Position numbers and translations under genes: made by a program | Shown here: positions 58,790 to 64,000 of the stretch, in pieces | Layout of the letters: each line of letters opens with the position of its first letter | How positions within the stretch are numbered: the first letter of the stretch is position 1 | NCBI GenBank assembly: GCA_022835595.1 | Contig: BQUP01000004.1 | Coordinates: forward strand, 992,001 to 1,056,000 | Direction: 5' to 3' | DNA length: 64,000 nt | Source: Cystobasidium ongulense | Taxonomy: Eukaryota; Basidiomycota; Cystobasidiomycetes; Cystobasidiales; Cystobasidiaceae | The notes under the pieces: model-generated | Databases searched by the model: none | Told to the model about the DNA's origin: nothing | What the model saw: only the letters and a program-made list of their open reading frames with translations

Positions 58790-59676
58790 ATGCTTCGACT
58801 TGCACTTGCAGCTCCCGCTCTCAGAACATCTGTCAGATCCACAGTCACCTCCACTCGCTTCGTCAGAATGTCCTCTTCAAAGCCAGGTGAGCAAGCTGGA
58901 CCTTCGTGATCGCGAGGACAGTCAACCATCAGTGAAGGCCGTATCGCGAAGCAGGCTAACATGATGAGGTTTACCAGCCCACCTCAACAAGATGTTTGTT
59001 CTTGAGAAGTCCGCAGAGACCATCTCGAGATATTCAGAATTCAGACGAGTCCTCTGGACAGGTTAGTGGCGCAGTCGCTTATGATGGGCAGTGTCCCACG
59101 TGCGCAGGCATTCGACTGACATATTGCGGCTATCTCTTCTCAGGCGAGCATTCCCAGCTTGTATGCATGACCGTCCCCGTCGGCGGCGAAATCGGTGAAG
59201 AGATTCATACCGTGGATCAAGTCCTCACTTTTACGTCAGGAACCGCAAAGGTGGGTTTAGGCAATAGACTTGCAACACGCAGACGGTCAGAGTCTAATTC
59301 TACACATACCAGGCCATCGTCAATGGCGAAGAACGCGAAGTCGGAGCTGGAGATATCGTGATCGTCCCAGCAGGCGAGTCTTGTCATCTAATTGCCCGGT
59401 CCCCTTGATTGAGCTAACGCCAGCGTTTGGGATAATAGGCTGCAAGCACAACTTCATCACTACCAGCGGCACTCCTCTCGTCTTGTTCACTGTCTACGCG
59501 CCAGCTGAACACAACGAGAAGACTATCCACAAGACAAAGGAAGAGGGTGACGAGCTCGAAGAAGCTGGAAAGGTGAGTACAGACATTCCAAACAGCACAT
59601 GGGTGTATAGTTCGCTGACAAGTTAGTATAGGACGAGCCTCCTGCGTGGTCGCAGAAGTACGAGAAGAAGGAGTAG
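58790..59676 (+). CDS. Cupin-domain protein
   Basis: Small single-domain beta-barrel protein. The N-terminus MLRLALAAPALRTSVRSTVT then STRFVRMSSSKPA could be a mitochondrial presequence, with an alternative start at the later MSSSKP. The cupin core after splicing is LNKMFVLEKSAETI, FRRVLWTGEHSQLVCMTVPV, GGEIGEEIHTVDQVLTFTSG (motif 1), NGEEREVGAGDIVIVPAG (motif 2 side) and CKHNFITTSGTPLVLFTVYA. The metal-ligand pattern E-x4-H with a later H (CKHNF) is partly kept. It ends KDEPPAWSQKYEKKE. Six exons; the intron at 59374-59438 has a GC donor (gcgagt) and an AG acceptor, fixed by the conserved PAGCKHNF. Function and substrate unknown. Confidence 0.82.
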
Positions 59677-59778
59677 ACGAGTACTTTGTCAACTCTCCCT
59701 CGCGCTGCTGTCTACGACAGATTTACTTTTAGATCGACTAGTCGTGTCGCCTAGCTTTTGATTCACTACTCTATGTTT

Positions 59779-60790
59779 TCACAAGAACTGAGAGTGCAAT
59801 GCAATGTCAATACAAACCCAAATGCTATAATTTTCCAGAAAGATTTGCCTACCTCTATGCTGAAAGACTGTCAGAAGGGCGAAACTCGCGTAGAACAGCA
59901 TGACTGGGTATGCAACCAAGTACCGTTGGTTTTGCATCTGCAGCACGCTTACGAAAATACCGCTCGCAGAGTATGCGCACCAAAAGATACTTGTTATCGA
60001 AAGAACGTATCCAGCTATGCTATCGAGGTTGAGGCCGATACTCGCCAATGATGTTATGACGAGCGGTAGGAGACAGTATCCCAACACCGAAGATACGCGA
60101 TACGCATCGATGCCTGTTGGCGACATAAGGTTGAGGAGGAAATAAATTGACAGATCACCTAACAGGGCGACGCCATAGATGTAGCCAAATTGCGGTTTAC
60201 CAGACTGACATCGTAATGTAAGTATATCGGCATTACACATAAAGAGTGCCTATGTGAAAAGAGACGCACCAGCAGAAGGAACATGCCAAAGCAGAATCCG
60301 AATAGCAAAGGTCCTGCAAGGTCGGCGTCGTCCATTATATGCTGATCCGGCCGTCTAAGAGGATTTAGAACGGTCCAAGTCTTGTTCTTTATGTGTTCGA
60401 AATTGATGCCAAGCTCTACAATGTATACAGCGTTAGAGTCATGACTGAGAGAGCTCTATTTATGCTTTACTCACCCTCAAGCAGCGGTGCCTCATTCTCG
60501 AACAACGGCGCCGCCGTGAAGGCTGACCAAAAGCCGCCTTGCGCCAACATGACACCGCCCACGCCTCCACTTTGCATGTTTCCAGTAGGTCCTGCGCCAT
60601 AAAAGTCTCCTGCTACGCCGGCTCCAGCGCCGTTGCCTCCCAAGTGCGACATTGAGCCCATGCCAGTCGACGTGGATGCGTGGATGCCTGTTGCACTCGT
60701 GGACGCCGAGCCGCCGCTGTAGAATTGCAGATCTGGCGCCATGCCATACGGGGATGCACCTGTCGAGTATGGATCGTAGCCTGCCGCCAT
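59779..60790 (-). CDS. YIP1: Yip1-family (YIPF5-like) Golgi/ER membrane protein
   Basis: Multi-pass protein of COPII vesicles that binds Rab/Ypt GTPases. The N-terminus is disordered and Gly/Ser/Tyr-rich (MAAGYDPYSTGASPYGMAPD). The conserved block is PPLLEE-like APLLEEELGINFEHI followed by KNKTWTVLNPLRRPDQHIMD and DADLAGPLLFGFCFGMFLLL. Helices follow: GKPQFGYIYGVALLGDLSIY, FLLNLMSPTGIDAYRVSSVL, GYCLLPLVITSLASIGLNLD and LVAYPVMLFYASFALLTVF. Introns split EGE/LGIN and LLL/SGKP. The 3' end is uncertain: reading straight on ends at 59779, while a possible 60-nt intron after FQHR would end VLVKT at 59771. The start at 60790 is preferred to an in-frame upstream ATG at 60859. Confidence 0.9.
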
Positions 60791-61761
60791 TGTATATGTG
60801 ATGATGGTCCAAAGGGCAAACGACTGCAGAAGAAAGCGTGCCAAAAAGCGTGCTTGCAAGTGACGCGCATGTCAGCTGCAAACCAACTGCCAAATCACGA
60901 ACGAAGAAGGCAAACAGAAGGGCATACGAGCGAGCAAGTCGACACATCCACGATAAAGGCTTATTGCTGTGTGCTGCTGTATATCTCGATACCAGGTAGG
61001 CCGGACAAGCGTTCTCATAAGTGGTCTCCCGTGGAAACCTCGCAATACGAGCACCTTTCTCTACACAAGGCAAGCTTCGGAATGAGTAATGAACAGTATC
61101 TTTCGTGGCACCACTCAATGAATCTGGAGAGCTCTCCCGCATGTCAACGTGGTTTGCATGTTTCGACCAACACGATCTTTACTTTCCGCTGTGACACCAC
61201 AAGGCCTGTCACAAACACATGAGAAATGTAACGTCCCTGTCACTTTGACCGACAGTGAACATGGTAGCTGTCAGCAATGTCCGCCAATACACTGCATCTG
61301 ACTGCAAGCTCCAGCGGGCCTGAAGCAGCTGTTCAGAAAGTGCTTTTGACAAAAGGCTGTGTCGGCCAACAGAAGTGCTTCCGATCTTCTCCTGTCTAAT
61401 GGGTTGCTAAGTCTCGCCAACACTGTATCTCGCCTTGCATGGCAAGCATCTACAGCTGATGACTGCTGCAGGGGATTAGACAATCTCCCGAAATACAGCC
61501 AAACAAGCTGTTGACAGCGTCACTCCTAGCAAAGACGCGATGGAAAGTACATTGCAACCACAGCATCTGACACGCGCATTGAATGCTTGCGAAGTCGAGG
61601 ACAGTATCACGCAAACAGAAGGATTGGCACCAGTCTTCCTAGTTCCCAGTGTGAATCCACAGAGCAGTATGTCGTCCTTCAACTCGAAGGTCAACATATA
61701 ACGCCATCTTCACCACCCTTGCTGGCAAATTCCTTCTACACTTGAAGCAAAGTGAAGTACC
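60791..61761. other. Divergent intergenic region, about 970 bp
   Basis: Upstream of YIP1 (minus) and of the small unknown gene (plus). A 53-codon plus-strand frame at 61540-61700 (MESTLQPQHLTRALNACEVE...) has reasonable composition and could be an upstream frame, but nothing ties it to a gene. Otherwise empty. Confidence 0.35.
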
Positions 61762-62207
61762 ATGGCCAGCTATCTCATATATACGCCACCGTATTCGGAA
61801 TTCTCTCCTCGGACTACATCCTTGAGGGCGGGACGTCCACCAGCCTTTCAGTTACCTTCCTTCCACGCTTCTCCTGTGATGCTCCGAGAACGTGCCAATG
61901 AGGTAGCAGAAGATTTGGAACTCCTACTGCGGCGCTATGAGAACGTTGTAAACGAAAGAATGCGACTCAAGCTGTTGCCTGCAGTGAGTTCCGAGAAGTA
62001 TTCAGGTCTTCCCTGTGGCTAAGGAATCATGAACATTGATGATAGTATGCCCCCGTTCGATATAAGCCTTATCAGCATGAACGGGCTGGTCGATATGCCA
62101 TGTCTCGCATGGCCTCGCTGTTCAAAGAAACGGAGTGTCTTCGCATTTGCATCTGGAATGCATTTAGTGATCTTCAGCTGCTAGAACACGATGCTAGGCG
62201 AGTTTGA
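61762..62207 (+). CDS. Small protein of unknown function, 127 residues
   Basis: Two exons (61762-61983, 62046-62207) with a 62-nt GT-AG intron. The sequence has a polar N-terminus (MASYLIYTPPYSEFSPRTTS), a predicted amphipathic helix rich in Glu/Arg/Leu (RERANEVAEDLELLLRRYEN, VVNERMRLKLLP) and a second helical part (MSRMASLFKETECLRICIWN, AFSDLQLLEHDARRV). Splicing extends an evidently coding-like helix, which argues the gene is real. I do not recognise the family. It lies between YIP1 and the decarboxylase gene with no shared context. Confidence 0.55.
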
Positions 62208-62864
62208 TCATCCTGAAATCAATGGCAGCGCTGACTGTAACCATCGTTCCCAGATACTACCAGTCGAAACAGACCTTTTGTCGGGAGCTATACCAGAAAG
62301 TATCGACACATATAAATTGCTTGATGTGGGTTTTAGAGACTTCACATCATTGCTTTCCATTCCCACCTTCGTTGCAGTTGCTCACTGCCGTCCAGACGAC
62401 AGTAGTACACAGCTCGAGTCTGGGATAAGATGAGAGACTTTCCCCACGTAGTTCCAGCATTTGGCGTAAGTTAGAGCTTCCATTGTTGATTAAAGCGTCG
62501 TTCTTTTCACCATAACTGTCATTGTAGCAGATGTAGAATCCCCCATAGATAGGTAGAACCCGAGACATCTACGAAGCACAGCGAGAGTCAAGCAGAACAC
62601 CGCACTTAGCACGCGGTCGAATGTTTCGGCAGGATAGTCGCGCCTATCATCCAGGCCAATTCGCGGCAACTCACGGCCGATGGGCCCCGTCTTTGCGCGA
62701 TTGCCCGGCCGCTAGAGAGCGGGGGACTCATGCCGGAGCAGGAAGCCTTGACCCAGGTGGCAGCATCACATTGCTAGGTTCTGTTTCTACCACCACTTGT
62801 CTTAACACCCTTCACCTTTCAGCTTGCATCTTAATCACATCAACCCTTCACACCACATTTTATC
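62208..62864. other. Intergenic, about 660 bp
   Basis: Upstream of the decarboxylase gene. It contains CG-rich CGGCCG-type triplets near 62660-62715 that could bind zinc-cluster regulators, but I cannot support a specific site. No gene called. Confidence 0.35.

Positions 62865-64000
<1,136 letters not shown>

Noticed and set aside
61540-61700. 53-codon frame upstream of the small unknown gene
   Set aside because: Reasonable composition, but no homology and no splice link to the next gene; left as a possible upstream frame only.

Overview
The window is a gene-dense stretch of a fungal nuclear genome, very probably a basidiomycete. Most genes carry several short GT-AG introns, typically 50-80 nt, with a CTNAC/CTAAT-like branch sequence. 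Gene content agrees with this: a DUF6533 membrane protein, a muskelin homologue, a small RPEL protein, Zn2Cys6 and HSF-like regulators, a Cti6-like PHD protein and a 2,3-dihydroxybenzoate decarboxylase. I did not settle the subphylum. I count 31 protein-coding genes (the last runs off the right edge) and one tRNA gene. I see no transposon, virus-like element, rRNA or CRISPR array. Exon structures below are my own reconstructions from reading frame, splice sites and family motifs; no transcript data were available.

Layout. 1-6.5 kb: threonine dehydratase, mevalonate diphosphate decarboxylase, pterin-4a-carbinolamine dehydratase and a MetE-like methyltransferase. 6.7-16.4 kb: a secreted glutaminase-A-type protein, an Ecm14-like M14 carboxypeptidase lacking the catalytic Glu, muskelin and prefoldin subunit 4. 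17-22.7 kb: an unrecognised Cys-containing protein, an RS-rich disordered protein and an AWS-SET-postSET methyltransferase. 22.9-25.4 kb: two tandem universal-stress-protein paralogues. 26.6-33 kb: DUF6533 protein, a small hydrophilic protein, the RPEL protein and an HSF-like regulator. 33.9-39.8 kb: TDP2-like phosphodiesterase, tRNA-Ile(AAU), a mitochondrial DEAD-box helicase and cytochrome c peroxidase. 40.7-51.7 kb: peroxisomal ABC half-transporter, Cti6-like PHD protein, FIT/Scs3 lipid protein and mitochondrial uS9. 53-64 kb: a complex I accessory subunit, a Dal81/TamA-like Zn2Cys6 regulator, a cupin, Yip1, a small unknown protein and the decarboxylase.

The genes do not form one pathway; this is mostly ordinary housekeeping content with divergent and convergent pairs. 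Mitochondrial functions recur (helicase, cytochrome c peroxidase, uS9m, complex I).

Two things stand out. First, the tRNA-Ile(AAU) gene at 35157-35358 is interrupted by two insertions, 63 and 65 nt, with GT-AG ends, pyrimidine-rich 3' ends and candidate branch sequences like the local mRNA introns. They lie in the anticodon stem and the variable loop instead of the usual 37/38 site, and removing them leaves a perfect 74-nt cloverleaf. Second, micro-exons are very common (4, 5, 8, 11, 11, 14, 19, 21, 23 and 25 nt), most of them forced by reading frame and conserved protein motifs.
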